From Chitinophaga silvatica (lineage in GTDB: Bacteria > Bacteroidota > Bacteroidia > Chitinophagales > Chitinophagaceae): DNA of 64,000 nt. Below are positions 36,501-47,191 of the stretch, piece by piece. Under the pieces are notes generated by a model. It was not told the origin of the DNA, made no database searches, and saw only the letters and a program-made list of their open reading frames with translations. Location: assembly GCF_003419895.1 (NCBI RefSeq), contig NZ_QPMM01000004.1, positions 186,001-250,000 on the forward strand, in the 5' to 3' direction. A program made the translations under genes and the position numbers. Every line of letters starts with the position of its first letter. The stretch's first letter is position 1.

Positions 36501-38637
36501 TAAGATCGAGGAAAAGGTGTAAATCTCTTACAGTGGTATCAGATAATACTCCTTTTACGTTAAATTGGGCCAGTACATTAGTATCTGCGCTCTCGCCCTG
36601 CGCATGAAAGTCTCCTTTATCGATACTCCCATTGATGCTCACTCCATGATACGTGTATTTATTATAGGTAGCCTCACTTAGCTGAGCATTTGCATTAGCA
36701 ATCATTCTGCTAATAGTGTATCCCTGGCCGTTTGCTTCCAGCCGACCCGAAACCCAGCCATAGGTAGTATCATATAGCATGATGCCCGGGTTGGCCCGGA
36801 AATATGGAATATTTAATGCATAACTACTTCTGATACTATCAGTAATATTTGTAAGACGGGCATTTATGTTGGCATTAACATAATCACTTTTCAACTGAAG
36901 CGCAGTGATCATGTTTTTAAGTCCACCTTTCAACATACCCGTAATAACCATGTGATTAGGCAAACGGGGAGTATCGGGCAAAGTGCCTGGTGGAAGCCAT
37001 GAACGAAGTGCTTTGTTACCGGATTCGATATAGAGATCGGGTAAATATGCAGAGAAGTTATCAGGATCTGTAGCCTGTGTAACCTGGCTATTGTTTGCCC
37101 TGATTATATTGCCCTCATGATCGTTTATATAAAGTTGCCTGATATTGAGGTTTGCCATTGTTCCTTTCAGGAGGGCAGATAATGTTATATCCTTATTCCA
37201 AAGGGGTTTAAAGCTGCTATTCTTACGGGCACCGGGAACGAAACCTAACCATTCGCCCAAGGCAATACGAACGGAATCGAGATTTGCATCAATTCCCAAT
37301 AAATCGGGTTTGTCTGCAATCATAGACCAGGAAGGGGCGGTTATGGTAATGGATTTTCGGATAATACTTCTATTGGTTTGAATCAATAGTTTATTAAGCG
37401 ATATTACTTGTGGAGTATATATTACCTCCATATTTGTTTTCCTAAGTGTAAAGCCTGATTTATCCTTTGCAGAAAGAGCTTTAACTACAGCGGAGATGCT
37501 ATCGGGCTGATATCTGATGTTTTGAATTTTACCATCAAGATTATGCAGTAACAGGTGGTTGTAATCGGGATCGGGGCCTGCTGCTTTCGGGGCCGGGCCA
37601 CCGTTATCGTATCGTACTACAATTCTGTCCATATTTACCTGATTGGCAAAAACCTTCCAGGTATTGGGGGTGCTCTCTGCCGGGGTAGCCGGAGCAGGAG
37701 ATTTTCCGGGAACCATCATTACGAAGCCGGCAGCCTGGCTAAGAGCCAGGTCTCCGATCTGAATATAAGTGGAGTCCTGATCCAGGCTACTATTGGTAAC
37801 CTGAAGTTTGCCGACCTTCCAATTGGTGGAAATACCAGCACCTTCATCTTCATATAGGAAATAGCTGTTTTGAACCAACAGCTTCCTTAGTAAGAGGTGT
37901 AAAGATGCGGAGGTTGTATCAATTTTTGGAGGAGGCGGAGCTGCCTTTGTTGTAGCCGCCGGAATATATTTCTGGCGGAAAAAGCCTTTCAGTCCATCCA
38001 GTGTAATATTCCTGAATGCATAAATGCCGTCATCTATTAAGATATCGTCCGGATCTAAGTGCAGACTGTCAAATGTGGCGGCGGCGTGCATGCCTCCGGG
38101 AACATCCCAAAACTGAAGTTTTACAGTTTTGAAATTAAGATCTTTAAGTCTGAATTGAATAGTGGTACCGCTTGATGGAGCAAGTGTATCCGGTTTACTA
38201 TTAGGGCTGCTAAATGCATCTATAGCGAATTGGTAATTAAATACCGTATCATGTTCTCGTTTATAGGCATTAACAATAAGTGTATCCCAGTCTAAGCGCT
38301 CTATTCTCAGTTCATTGCTGATGAGAGCCAGTAAATTGTATCTTAATTTCAGGTTGGCAGTATAGAAGAGTGTTTGATTAGAGGTATCGGCAATGTAAAT
38401 GTCTCTTAGTTCCAGGTATTTCCACCCCCTGGCTCGTAGATAACCTATATGAACTTTTGTATTAAGTTTTCTTTGAAGATATTTCTGGCCTTCTATTCGC
38501 AGGAAATTTTGAACCCCCTCCAGTTGAAGCAATAAGACAGCCATTACGGGCAATAAAAGCACCGCAACAAAAATCCATAATAGCCATCGCCACCAACGAC
38601 GGACATGCCTTTCTTTGACTTCTGTTGGTTCTGTCAC
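33562..38637 (-). CDS. tamB: TamB, translocation and assembly module
   Basis: A giant AsmA-like protein of 1691 residues bridging inner and outer membranes. One N-terminal membrane segment (about residues 15-38, WLLWIFVAVLLLPVMAVLLL) anchors it; the rest is a long run of short beta strands typical of a lipid-carrying groove. The C-terminal 350 residues form the conserved TamB (DUF490) domain, with LSLTGRYEINEGKYEMSL and KSFDIQKGSSITFNGDPTNADVDITA-like features. The start is GTG 38637, as no ATG fits upstream of the membrane helix. It is the first gene of the tamB-tamL operon. Confidence 0.93.
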   Translation of the reverse strand: MTEPTEVKERHVRRWWRWLLWIFVAVLLLPVMAVLLLQLEGVQNFLRIEGQKYLQRKLNTKVHIGYLRARGWKYLELRDIYIADTSNQTLFYTANLKLRYNLLALISNELRIERLDWDTLIVNAYKREHDTVFNYQFAIDAFSSPNSKPDTLAPSSGTTIQFRLKDLNFKTVKLQFWDVPGGMHAAATFDSLHLDPDDILIDDGIYAFRNITLDGLKGFFRQKYIPAATTKAAPPPPKIDTTSASLHLLLRKLLVQNSYFLYEDEGAGISTNWKVGKLQVTNSSLDQDSTYIQIGDLALSQAAGFVMMVPGKSPAPATPAESTPNTWKVFANQVNMDRIVVRYDNGGPAPKAAGPDPDYNHLLLHNLDGKIQNIRYQPDSISAVVKALSAKDKSGFTLRKTNMEVIYTPQVISLNKLLIQTNRSIIRKSITITAPSWSMIADKPDLLGIDANLDSVRIALGEWLGFVPGARKNSSFKPLWNKDITLSALLKGTMANLNIRQLYINDHEGNIIRANNSQVTQATDPDNFSAYLPDLYIESGNKALRSWLPPGTLPDTPRLPNHMVITGMLKGGLKNMITALQLKSDYVNANINARLTNITDSIRSSYALNIPYFRANPGIMLYDTTYGWVSGRLEANGQGYTISRMIANANAQLSEATYNKYTYHGVSINGSIDKGDFHAQGESADTNVLAQFNVKGVLSDTTVRDLHLFLDLTNADLYATNWYSEPLTLKGNLNADFASIEPQRVEGSAYLTNWQIATNGQVFPIDSTSLLAEYTDQQYISLKSPVGTINANGHMDYRKIGAAYSGIISKPLLPYDSANIIQIPGNQVVSWTASLIWPKSLQPLFPALRMDVPLTMEGRINSDSSLLYLHAAATKLEYDSLQIDSLRIYAKIVDTTLNSYTAISKLNHPTFPLFYTYVAAKANAGQVEFNTLLTDVNRQPKYKFGGYLSFLNDNVIELSLKPGILLNKEAWSVDNNNVFRLHNGMPDTANIRLYQGAQSIHLYTQHDSSTVPVIAAKITDFHLSTITGLLATDTLLANGILNADATVRNWNASPLILANLKVDDLTVRNKPFGTLDAKVSNLTPTSYALTANLSGSLNDIKLDGTYDSTINANLNINKLSMSSLEPFTMGSVSRMAGTANGQFTITGTPSDPKVDGSLHFNNASGMVNMIGSTFHLPDENILIDEKGIKLNNLVVADSLNNELIVNGRINTNDYSRFFLNLDVNANNFMVLGKQQTQDQWIYGPAFVDSKIKIRGTSDLPRVDAVVTLKDKSKVTMTLPQDEPGLATREGVVEFVDMSNPVDSALLARQDSLKYSTTRLQGIYLSGNLDITPESIIKIIIDAQNGDYVQAQGTASINATLDPSSKLSLTGRYEINEGKYEMSLNQLIKRSFDIQKGSSITFNGDPTNADVDITAKYTVNASAYDLVADQLSSMTAEQRNTYRQRMPFLVYLMIKGSILKPDISFQLDMEEKDRNSLSGTPYNRIKQINQVPSELNKQVMGLLVLNTFIPDDPTNTLESTGGGVEQAARNSVSKILSQQLNNLAGNLIKGIDLNFDLKSQEDYSTGSAQETTTLNVGASKKLFNDRLSVSVGSNIMLTGNTQNASNLIGDISIEYKLTSDGRYRIRVYQRNDGTTVIDGQVVETGVAFALVMDYDEFREIFQRSKIATRREKLRNNKNNDDKNPATTDAIIK

Positions 38638-38889
38638 TATGCGCGATTAGAAAAACTACTGAATATAAACGTAAAAGGACGCTTATGGTTTACTTTGCCC
38701 AAAGGTTAGTGTAACCAGGAGCGTTAAAGCAGGGGTACAACAAAATTTATACCTGAGAGTCTGTAAATCACTGCATTTATTGCAAGAATACATTAAATAC
38801 GGAAACGAACATACTATTTTAAGATTTGAGGACTCAAAAAATATGAGTAGGAAAATGCGCAATTTGTTGCGGGAGGAATAAAATTCGGC

Positions 38890-39489
38890 TTACAGAGTTA
38901 CCCTATTACGTTGATTGAACCTGAATATATAGTATTCAAGAGTAGTTCTCTTGCTCTTATCTGCTCTAAATTCTTCGAGAAGGGTACTATCCTGAGGTAA
39001 TATATATTTTTTAAGATTATAGGCAGTAAGATCCAGCTTATCGCCAGTAACAACGTTAAGTACTTTTTTAATATTCGCAGGAGCATTCAGGTTGTTGGGT
39101 GTCATATCTGCCTGAATCGGATAACCTCTGGAGGGTTGAACAGTATGTAATTCGTAAATGCAGTAGTAGCCAATTTCAGTTAATTTATTCAGGCCATAGT
39201 CACGGATATAAATATCCTTACCATCACAAAATCCCCAGTAGTCTTTTACTTTATGTTCTTCACCACTGGCATCCTTGAGTCTAAGTTCATTTCTATTGGC
39301 CAGGAGATAAATTTGTGCGGCGGAGCTGCGGTTTTTCACAATAAGGTCACCTTCTTCAGAGGGTGCATTCTGTTGAAATTCAGTGAATGTTCTGTATAAA
39401 CCTTTTTTAGGATGCTGATCGATAACAGGAATTTGTCCGAAAGCTTTACTGGTGTAAAGAAGGGTGAGAATAAACCATAGCCTTTTCAT
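38890..39489 (-). CDS. secreted protein of unknown function
   Basis: A protein of 199 residues from ATG 39489 with signal peptide MKRLWFILTLLYTSKAFGQ. The mature part has alternating short hydrophobic strands: GLYRTFTEFQQNAPS, IYLLANRNELRLKDASG, YWGFCDGKDIYIRDYGLNKLTEIGYYCIYEL. Two cysteines are about 20 residues apart. The GLYRTFxEFxxNxPS beginning recurs in small secreted Bacteroidota proteins as I remember them, but I cannot name a family. It stands alone between tamB and gltD. Confidence 0.75.
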   Translation of the reverse strand: MKRLWFILTLLYTSKAFGQIPVIDQHPKKGLYRTFTEFQQNAPSEEGDLIVKNRSSAAQIYLLANRNELRLKDASGEEHKVKDYWGFCDGKDIYIRDYGLNKLTEIGYYCIYELHTVQPSRGYPIQADMTPNNLNAPANIKKVLNVVTGDKLDLTAYNLKKYILPQDSTLLEEFRADKSKRTTLEYYIFRFNQRNRVTL

Positions 39490-39590
39490 AGTGAACAAAA
39501 GTATAGGCTTTGGCTACTTTGGGGGAATGAAATAGCTGAAATGGGGATTTACTACTACTGAAGCAGAAATTCTGTCTTTAAAAAATTATA

Positions 39591-39610
39591 GGCCGGGTAA
39601 AAACCCGGCC
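39591..39610 (-). terminator. terminator of the gltB-gltD operon
   Basis: 8-bp perfect stem GGCCGGGT / ACCCGGCC with an AAAA loop, about 60 bases past the gltD stop. The minus strand continues TATAATTTTTT. Confidence 0.85.
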
Positions 39611-39668
39611 CGGCTGAAGGTTACAACAAAATCTAAACCTGCTTATGAGAAAAGTTTGAATTTTAGGA

Positions 39669-41147
39669 TTATTTCAGTGCTAATTCCTGAAGTGAATGGT
39701 CTTTGCTTTCCAGTTGGGAGATACCCATGAGGAATTCGTCCACCTTTCTCGCACACTCGCGACCTTCGCTTATTGCCCATACAACCAGAGATTGACCACG
39801 GCGCATATCGCCGGCGGTGAATACTTTTGGTATGGATGTCAGGTAATCTTTTTCAGTGGCTTTTACATTACCACGTTCATCTTGCTCAACTTCCAATTCT
39901 TCCAGTAATCCGGTGTGTTGAGGGTGCACAAAGCCCATAGCTAGTAATGCTAATTCGCAAGGCACTTCTCTTTCGCTACCCGGGATTTCTGAGAATTTGG
40001 CGGGGCGGCCATCTGAGCTGGCTGTCCATTCCAGATTTACCAGCAATAAGCCTTTGAGCTGACCTTTTTCGTCGCCCAGGAATGCTTTAGTAGCAATGGC
40101 CCATTGTCTGTCGGCTCCTTCTTCGTGAGAAGTAGAAGTTTTTAATATCATTGGGTAAGTAGGCCAAGGCATGTAAGGAGTACGTTCTCCCGGAGGTTTT
40201 GGCAATAACTCGAGCTGCGTAATGCTGGAAGCTCCGTGGCGGTTGCTGGTACCAACACAGTCGGAACCGGTATCACCACCACCAATTACTACCACGTTTT
40301 TGCCGGTAGCAAAGATATCGCTGCCTTCTACTGCGATTTCGCTAACTCTTTTATTTTGCTGTTTAAGGAAGTCCATTGCAAAATGCACTCCTTTCAGCTC
40401 GCGGCCAGGAATATTCAGGTCGCGAGGGATGGTAGAACCGCCTGCCAATACGATTGCATTGAATTCTCTCAACAAATCGTTTGTCCTAACGTTTACCCCT
40501 ACGTTGGCATTGCATTGGAAAATAACGCCTTCTTCTTCCATCAGTTTCACCCGACGGTCGATGATCCATTTTTCCAATTTGAAATCAGGAATGCCATAGC
40601 GTAATAGTCCACCTGGTTTGTCGTCGCGTTCAAAAACAGTAACGGTATGACCGGCGTAGTTTAACTGGGCTGCGGCTGCAAGTCCGGCTGGTCCTGATCC
40701 GATAACGGCCACTTTTTTGCCGGTACGTACTCTTGGAACTTTAGCCTGAACGAGGCCTTTATCGAAAGCTATTTCAATAATATGTTTTTCTATTTCCTCG
40801 ATAGCCACCGGAGGTTGGTTAATGCCCAATACGCAAGCACTTTCGCATGGAGCCGGGCAAATACGGCCGGTGAATTCAGGAAAATTATTGGTAGATGTTA
40901 ATATGTCGTAAGCTTCTTTCCAGTCTTTACGGTATACAGCATCATTGAATTCCGGGATCACATTACCAAGCGGGCAACCGCTATGGCAGAAAGGAACACC
41001 ACAATTCATGCAGCGGGCAGCCTGCTGATTTAATTGATTATCCGGAAAGCGCTCTACAAATTCGTTATAGTGGCCTATTCTTTCCCGGGGATCTGCTTTC
41101 CTGGGCTGCTCACGTGTAAATTCCAGGAATCCTGTAGGTTTACCCAT
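39669..41147 (-). CDS. gltD: glutamate synthase small subunit
   Basis: The NADPH-oxidising beta subunit of GOGAT, 492 residues. Two cysteine clusters near the N-terminus (CMNCGVPFCHSGCPLGN and CPAPCESAC) hold [4Fe-4S] centres. An FAD Rossmann motif GSGPAGLAAAAQL follows at about residue 148, and an NADPH-binding motif GGGDTGSDCVGTSNRHGA at about 290. The start is ATG 41147, preceded by GGAGG at ideal spacing, so the longer TTG reading is rejected. It is downstream of gltB with a 67-base gap and the pair ends in a terminator. Together they make two glutamate from glutamine and 2-oxoglutarate. Confidence 0.96.
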   Translation of the reverse strand: MGKPTGFLEFTREQPRKADPRERIGHYNEFVERFPDNQLNQQAARCMNCGVPFCHSGCPLGNVIPEFNDAVYRKDWKEAYDILTSTNNFPEFTGRICPAPCESACVLGINQPPVAIEEIEKHIIEIAFDKGLVQAKVPRVRTGKKVAVIGSGPAGLAAAAQLNYAGHTVTVFERDDKPGGLLRYGIPDFKLEKWIIDRRVKLMEEEGVIFQCNANVGVNVRTNDLLREFNAIVLAGGSTIPRDLNIPGRELKGVHFAMDFLKQQNKRVSEIAVEGSDIFATGKNVVVIGGGDTGSDCVGTSNRHGASSITQLELLPKPPGERTPYMPWPTYPMILKTSTSHEEGADRQWAIATKAFLGDEKGQLKGLLLVNLEWTASSDGRPAKFSEIPGSEREVPCELALLAMGFVHPQHTGLLEELEVEQDERGNVKATEKDYLTSIPKVFTAGDMRRGQSLVVWAISEGRECARKVDEFLMGISQLESKDHSLQELALK

Positions 41148-41153
41148 AATTAT

Positions 41154-41158
41154 CCTCC
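41154..41158 (-). promoter_or_regulatory. strong Shine-Dalgarno of gltD
   Basis: GGAGG on the minus strand, 6 bases before the gltD ATG. Unusual here because most genes in the window lack a clear Shine-Dalgarno; it decides the start codon. Confidence 0.7.
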
Positions 41159-41214
41159 ACAACTCCCTTAACTGCAAGGGATATTTTGATGATGAATGTT
41201 AATGTTTTTTAATC

Positions 41215-44200
41215 CTAGTGTCCGACTTTCTGACCTTTTGCGGAAGCCGACTGAAGTACTGCCTTATATTCTTTAGGGAATACTTTCACAAACTGACGCA
41301 GTTGGTTTTCCCAATCTTTCAGGATAAACTTAGCCACTGTACTATTTGTGTAGGCATGATGCTTAGTGATCAAATCCTGCAGGAAGGCAACATCTTGCTG
41401 GTCTAAAGGATCCAGGTCGATCATGTCTCTGTTGCAATGATTAGCAAAAGTTCCTTTTACATCGTACACATAAGCAATACCACCGCTCATACCTGCACCG
41501 AAGTTTCGGCCGGTTTCTCCGAGGATCACTGCTTTACCACCGGTCATATATTCACAACCGTGATCGCCCACTCCTTCTGCTATAACGGTAGCACCAGAGT
41601 TACGAACGCAGAATCTTTCACCTGCTTTACCACGGATGTAAGCCTCACCGGAAGTTGCTCCATAGAAGCATACGTTACCGGCAATGATATTTTCTTCCGC
41701 TTTAAAGCCCGATTCACCGTGTGGATACAGAATTAATTTGGAGCCGGATAAACCTTTACCGAAGTAATCATTTGCTTCTCCTTCCAGTTCAAGGGTTAAA
41801 CCTTTGGTAGTAAATGCACCAAAGCTTTGACCTGCAGAACCAACAAATTTGAAGTGCAAGGTATCTTCCGGTAAGCCTTCGCTCTTATAGCGTTTGGATA
41901 CTTCGTTAGACAGAATGGTACCTACAGTACGGTCGGTATTCTTAACCGGGAACTGCTGGTATACTCTTGCTTTTTTCTCCAGTGCTGGTGCAGCAACTTT
42001 AAGTAACTGCCAGTCGAGCACTTCGCTGATACCATGATCCTGTTCTTCCTGTTTGTACAAGCCAACTTCAGGAGCCGCTTCTTCTTTATAAAGAATTGGA
42101 GTAAGATCCAGTTTCTGAGTTTTCCAGTTGGAGATATTGTCTCTTGTTTTGAGACAATCTACCTGTCCGACCATTTCGTTGATAGTGCGGAAGCCCAGAT
42201 CAGCCATGATTTCACGTAATTCCTCCACCAGGAAGGTGAATAAATTAACTACGTGTTGAGGATCGCCAGAGAAGCGTTTGCGAAGCTCAGGATCCTGAGT
42301 CGCCACTCCAACAGGGCAGGTATTTACATGGCATTTACGCATCATGATACAACCTTCTACTACCAGTGCAGCAGTAGCAACACCCCATTCTTCTGCTCCT
42401 AGTAATGTTGCGATTGCAATATCGCGACCAGTTTTAAGCTGACCATCGGTTTGCAGTACAACTCTGCTACGGAGTTTATTTTTTACCAGGGTTTGATGAG
42501 TTTCGGCCAGACCGAGTTCCCAAGGCAAACCTGCGTGTTTGATAGAACTTTCAGGAGAAGCACCAGTACCACCGTCGTGACCTGAAATCAGGATAACATC
42601 GGAGTGGGCTTTGGCAACACCTGCAGCGATAGTTCCCACACCGGCTTTAGATACCAGTTTTACACTGATTCTGGCAGCGCGGTTGGCATTTTTCAAATCA
42701 TAGATCAGCTGAGCCAGATCTTCGATTGAGTAAATGTCGTGGTGCGGAGGTGGAGAAATAAGACCAACACCAGGAGTAGAGTGTCTGACCTTTGCAATCC
42801 AGTCATCCACTTTATGGCCAGGTAACTGACCACCTTCACCAGGTTTAGCACCCTGAGCCATTTTAATTTGCAGTTCATCTGCATTGGTCAGATAGTAGCT
42901 GGTTACACCAAACCGGGCACTTGCTACCTGCTTGATTGCAGAACGCATAGAGTCGCCATTTGGCAGTAACTCATAACGCAGTTCATCTTCTCCCCCTTCC
43001 CCGGTATTACTTTTTGCGCCGATGCGGTTCATTGCAATAGCCAATGTGGAGTGAGCTTCGTGAGAAATAGATCCAAAGCTCATTGCACCGGTAGCGAAAC
43101 GCTTGAAGATGCTGGATGCTGGTTCTACTTCATCAATAGAGATAGAGGAACGGTTACGGTTAAACGTAAACAGACTTCTGAGAGTTGCTGCTTTTTCGCT
43201 TTGATCGTTAACAGCTTTTGAATATTTCTTAAATGTAGCGTAGTCACCTGTGCGGGTAGACAGCTGCAGATAGTGAATAGTAGTTGGGTTGAAGAGGTGG
43301 AACTCTCCTTTACGCTTCCATTGGTAAACACCACCTTCGGTCAGACGTTGAACAGGAGTTTCTTTTCTGCCAAAGCCCATCCAGTGTTTAGCAAGGGTTT
43401 CGCGGGCAATTTCGTCTAACCCTAAACCTTCAATTCTGGAAACAGCACCGGTGAAGTATTTATCAACAGTAGCCTGATTGATACCGAGAATTTCGAAGAT
43501 TTGAGCACCCTGGTAAGATTGCAGCGTAGAAATTCCCATTTTAGAGAATACTTTCAGCAATCCATCGCAAACCGATTTGATATAGTTCTTTTTCAGTTTA
43601 TCTACATCATGAGAGGTTTCGAGCTTATCATTCAGCTTCATGTCTCTGATGCTGCTGATTGCCAGGTATGGGTTGATGGCAGTTACACCGAAGCCGAGTA
43701 AACATGCAAAATGATGAACTTCCCAAACATCGCCGGCTTCAACGATCAGACCTACCTGACCGCGATATCCTTTGCGGATCAGATGGTGATGTACCGCAGA
43801 TGCAGCAAGGATAGACGGGATAGCGGCATGTTCGGAATCGATAGCCCTGTCGGAGAGAATGATTACTTCAAATCCATCTTCCACGGCATCCACAGCATAG
43901 CGGCAGATACGAGCCAGTCCTTTTTCCAGAGAACCTGGTTTACCGTCGGCTTTGAAGTAGGTATGTAAAGTTTTGGCCTGGAATAAGCCAGTATCAATAC
44001 TGCGTATTTTTTCCAGTTCGTGATTATTCAGGATCGGATGGCGCAAAGCAACACCATGGCAGTGCAGCGGATCTTCGTCCAGCAGGTTACCATTATTACC
44101 CACAAAAGTGGAGAGCGACATTACCAGTCTTTCACGAATCGGATCGATAGGAGGATTAGTCACCTGAGCAAACAATTGTTTGAAATAGTTGCAGAGGTGC

Positions 44201-45744
44201 TGAGGTTGATTGCTCAACACTGCCAGAGGAGTATCAGTACCCATGGAACCGATAGGCTCTTTTCCATCGATGGCCATTGGTGCAATGATATGTTCCAGAT
44301 CTTCAGTACTGTATCCGAAGGCACGTTGATATTTAAATATTTGTTCGTGCTCCAGGTGAGTGAAAGTAACTCTTGGTTCTGGTAATTCCTCTAAGCGAAT
44401 CTTATATTTATTAAGCCATTCGCCATACGGTTGTTGGGAGCAGATTTGTTTTTTCAGCTCTTCATCACCGATGATTCTGCCCTGGTCCATGTCAACAATG
44501 AACATTTTACCAGGTTGCAAACGACCTTTTTCTTTAACATTTTTAGGATCAATAGGTAATACACCGGCTTCAGAGGCCATGATTACTCTATCGTCTTTAG
44601 TTACCACAAAGCGGCTTGGGCGTAATCCGTTTCTGTCGAGGGTAGCACCGATGATTTTACCATCTGTGAATGAAATAGAAGCCGGACCATCCCAAGGCTC
44701 CATTAAAGAAGCATGGTATTCGTAGAAGGCTTTCTTGTCTTCATCCATATCCTCGTTTCCGTCCCAGGCTTCAGGTACCAGCATCATCATTACATGCGGG
44801 AGCGAACGGCCGGTCATGGTAAGCAACTCGATAACGTTATCCAGACTTGCGGAGTCGGATTGGCCATCTTCGGTAATAGGCAGTAACATTTCCATTTCTT
44901 CAGGAGAGAAGTATTTGGAAACGAAGCCTCTTTCACCGGAACGGAGCCAGTTGAGGTTTCCTTTGAGGGTATTGATTTCACCGTTATGCGCGATGTAGCG
45001 GTAAGGGTGAGCTAATCTCCAGCTAGGGAAAGTATTGGTAGCAAAGCGAGAGTGGATTAATGCGAAGGCAGAAACCATTTTCTCGTCGCTGAGGTCTGTA
45101 TAATAATGGCGTACCTGGTAAGTAGTAAGCTGACCTTTGTATACGATGGTTTTATAAGAAAGAGACGCGATGTAGAAAAGCGACTTTTCTTTTGGAACGG
45201 TACTACGAACTGTTTTAGAAATATAGTTGCGAAGCACAAATAATTTGCGCTCAAATACTTCTGGGTCATTAATATGATAAGGACAGCCGATAAATACCTG
45301 TTCAATTTCTGGTTCTACAGAAAGGGCGGTTTCGCCAATGCCATCAGGACGTACAGGCACTTTACGATAACCTAGAATTTCGAGACCTAATTTTTCTGCG
45401 CTACGCTGAAAAATTTCACGGCACTCTTCACGCCAGCGTGGTTCTTTTGGAAAGAAGACCATGCCTACACCGTACTTTCCGAATTCAGGTAAGCGAATGC
45501 CGAGTTTCAGACATTCGTCGTAAAAGAATTCATGAGGAACTTGAAATAGAATACCTGCACCGTCACCCGTGTTTTGCTCACAGCCGCATGCGCCGCGGTG
45601 TTCCATGTTTTCTAACATGGTAAGAGCATCACGAATAATACTGTGGGATTTCCTGCCCTTGATATGGGCGGTAAAACCTGTTCCGCAGGCATCATGTTCA
45701 AATTCAGGACGGTATAAACCTTGCGTTTGCTTCACTTCATCCAT
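41215..45744 (-). CDS. gltB: glutamate synthase large subunit
   Basis: The alpha subunit of GOGAT, 1509 residues from ATG 45744; the GTG nine codons upstream is less likely. A short propeptide precedes the catalytic cysteine in HDACGTGF (C20), the nucleophile of the glutaminase domain (to about 430). A central domain follows to about 770. The FMN-binding synthase domain (about 820-1200) contains [20 protein letters not shown] and the [3Fe-4S] cysteines in [19 protein letters not shown]. The C-terminal GXGXG beta-helix is at about 1270-1480. Length is typical. First gene of the gltBD operon. Confidence 0.97.
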   Translation of the reverse strand: MDEVKQTQGLYRPEFEHDACGTGFTAHIKGRKSHSIIRDALTMLENMEHRGACGCEQNTGDGAGILFQVPHEFFYDECLKLGIRLPEFGKYGVGMVFFPKEPRWREECREIFQRSAEKLGLEILGYRKVPVRPDGIGETALSVEPEIEQVFIGCPYHINDPEVFERKLFVLRNYISKTVRSTVPKEKSLFYIASLSYKTIVYKGQLTTYQVRHYYTDLSDEKMVSAFALIHSRFATNTFPSWRLAHPYRYIAHNGEINTLKGNLNWLRSGERGFVSKYFSPEEMEMLLPITEDGQSDSASLDNVIELLTMTGRSLPHVMMMLVPEAWDGNEDMDEDKKAFYEYHASLMEPWDGPASISFTDGKIIGATLDRNGLRPSRFVVTKDDRVIMASEAGVLPIDPKNVKEKGRLQPGKMFIVDMDQGRIIGDEELKKQICSQQPYGEWLNKYKIRLEELPEPRVTFTHLEHEQIFKYQRAFGYSTEDLEHIIAPMAIDGKEPIGSMGTDTPLAVLSNQPQHLCNYFKQLFAQVTNPPIDPIRERLVMSLSTFVGNNGNLLDEDPLHCHGVALRHPILNNHELEKIRSIDTGLFQAKTLHTYFKADGKPGSLEKGLARICRYAVDAVEDGFEVIILSDRAIDSEHAAIPSILAASAVHHHLIRKGYRGQVGLIVEAGDVWEVHHFACLLGFGVTAINPYLAISSIRDMKLNDKLETSHDVDKLKKNYIKSVCDGLLKVFSKMGISTLQSYQGAQIFEILGINQATVDKYFTGAVSRIEGLGLDEIARETLAKHWMGFGRKETPVQRLTEGGVYQWKRKGEFHLFNPTTIHYLQLSTRTGDYATFKKYSKAVNDQSEKAATLRSLFTFNRNRSSISIDEVEPASSIFKRFATGAMSFGSISHEAHSTLAIAMNRIGAKSNTGEGGEDELRYELLPNGDSMRSAIKQVASARFGVTSYYLTNADELQIKMAQGAKPGEGGQLPGHKVDDWIAKVRHSTPGVGLISPPPHHDIYSIEDLAQLIYDLKNANRAARISVKLVSKAGVGTIAAGVAKAHSDVILISGHDGGTGASPESSIKHAGLPWELGLAETHQTLVKNKLRSRVVLQTDGQLKTGRDIAIATLLGAEEWGVATAALVVEGCIMMRKCHVNTCPVGVATQDPELRKRFSGDPQHVVNLFTFLVEELREIMADLGFRTINEMVGQVDCLKTRDNISNWKTQKLDLTPILYKEEAAPEVGLYKQEEQDHGISEVLDWQLLKVAAPALEKKARVYQQFPVKNTDRTVGTILSNEVSKRYKSEGLPEDTLHFKFVGSAGQSFGAFTTKGLTLELEGEANDYFGKGLSGSKLILYPHGESGFKAEENIIAGNVCFYGATSGEAYIRGKAGERFCVRNSGATVIAEGVGDHGCEYMTGGKAVILGETGRNFGAGMSGGIAYVYDVKGTFANHCNRDMIDLDPLDQQDVAFLQDLITKHHAYTNSTVAKFILKDWENQLRQFVKVFPKEYKAVLQSASAKGQKVGH

Positions 45745-46087
45745 GTGGTTTAGATTTTTGCTTTTACACACTCTCCCCCGATGACTTGCGCCGTGGGTGA
45801 TGGTGTACGATATAATACGGGAACGGTTTAAAGATACTAAAGGAATGCTGTATTTTTTATATAAACTTTCGTTAGACGGTAAAAATTTAGAAAATCATAA
45901 AAAGACGCTATTTATTGTTAGAAAATAACAAAAAACGAATCACCCGTCAGGATAATTTTATGAGAATTGCAGTGAATTCAACTTTTATTTAAAAAATTAT
46001 CAAGTAGCCATTTAATATTCAATACAGATTCGACCAGATATCATAACTTGCCTCCTAACGCCAACAGTCTAAATCCATAATAGTATT
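45745..46087. other. 343-bp intergenic region upstream of gltB and of the 46088 gene
   Basis: AT-rich divergent control region. One small dyad TTGTTA-GAAAA-TAACAA at 45915-45931 could bind a regulator. No exact TAnnTTTG site is seen in either direction and no RNA gene is recognised. Confidence 0.45.
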
Positions 46088-47173
46088 ATGTTACGTCAGT
46101 TTTTTACCCTTACCTTGCCTGCAGTTATGCTTGTAGCTTCTGCCCAAGCCCAATACCCATCAGACACGGCTTCAACAGCCACTTTAGCCAGAAAGAAAAT
46201 TACGTTAAGTAAAGAAGCTGCATTTTCAGATAAGGATGTGCCTGCCAAAAAAATCGGAGGAATAGTAGTAGTCAGCCAATTGTGGGATACCACCAGGATG
46301 GGCTTTTTACAAGTGGGAATGTTTAATAAAAAAGCAGAAGCAGTACCAGACAAACCATTTTCAACTTATTTCCAGGAATATGCAAATGCTGCTTTTGGAA
46401 ACACCGTTGCAGCCGGAGAGCCTACTCTGCTCTGGATAATAGAAGATCTGAGAATTGGAGAAAGAACCGGAGCAATGTCTGAGAAAGCATTTACCAGATT
46501 AAAAGCAACTGCTTACGTAAGTAGTGATGGAAAGCAATTTATACCATTGGCAAGTTCTGATAATGCATTTCAGAATGGAGGCATGGATGTTACGCATAAA
46601 CATAAAAGTAATATAGCAAAGGCTTTCAAAGAACTCTATCTGTTATCGGTTTCAAAGCTGGATGCTGTATTAGCGGACAAGCAACTGGCGTCCTTTTCCT
46701 ACGATGAAATTATGGCTCAATATGAGCGTAAAAGAAATATTCCGGTGCTGACACAAAAATTGAACGATGGAGTTTATTTTTCGTTTAATGATTTCCGTGA
46801 GAACAAACCTTCCATTACCAATTTTGAAGTATCGGAGAAAAAAGGTGCGGCAGTTTCCGCAGTAGAATCTGATGGAAGCAAAAGAATACTTGCAGCCTAT
46901 TGGTGCATAGTAAAGGATGGAGCAATACTCAAAAAACAGGATAGAAAGTTATTACCGTTAGACAGAGATGGATATGGATTCACAATCTCTTCATACATAG
47001 CAGATTACAAGCATAGAAACAATCAGATTTTAACAGGGGCTGTAATAGGTGGTTTGGCAGGTGGACTAATTTCAGGGGCAGCGGTTAAACTACCCAAAGC
47101 GGATGCATTCCCAAATCTGGCAGATCCTGAAGCAACAGCTATAGATATGGAAACAGGCGATCTTATTTTTTAA
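46088..47173 (+). CDS. secreted protein of unknown function with glycine-zipper segment
   Basis: A protein of 361 residues with signal peptide MLRQFFTLTLPAVMLVASAQAQ. Most of the mature part is a mixed alpha/beta domain with no family I can name (KIGGIVVVSQLWDTTRMGFLQVG near residue 57; GEPTLLWIIEDLRIGER near 115). Near the C-terminus ILTGAVIGGLAGGLISGAAVKLP (about 322-344) is a small-residue glycine-zipper helix able to enter a membrane. The ending is acidic. It converges with the GHL10 hydrolase gene, 18 bases between stops. Confidence 0.75.
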   Translation: MLRQFFTLTLPAVMLVASAQAQYPSDTASTATLARKKITLSKEAAFSDKDVPAKKIGGIVVVSQLWDTTRMGFLQVGMFNKKAEAVPDKPFSTYFQEYANAAFGNTVAAGEPTLLWIIEDLRIGERTGAMSEKAFTRLKATAYVSSDGKQFIPLASSDNAFQNGGMDVTHKHKSNIAKAFKELYLLSVSKLDAVLADKQLASFSYDEIMAQYERKRNIPVLTQKLNDGVYFSFNDFRENKPSITNFEVSEKKGAAVSAVESDGSKRILAAYWCIVKDGAILKKQDRKLLPLDRDGYGFTISSYIADYKHRNNQILTGAVIGGLAGGLISGAAVKLPKADAFPNLADPEATAIDMETGDLIF

Positions 47174-47191
47174 TCGCCTGTTCCAATAATA

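Noticed and set aside
41437..45784. Several opposite-strand frames of 60-120 codons inside gltB
   Set aside because: They mirror the codon bias of a long conserved gene and show no protein-family features.
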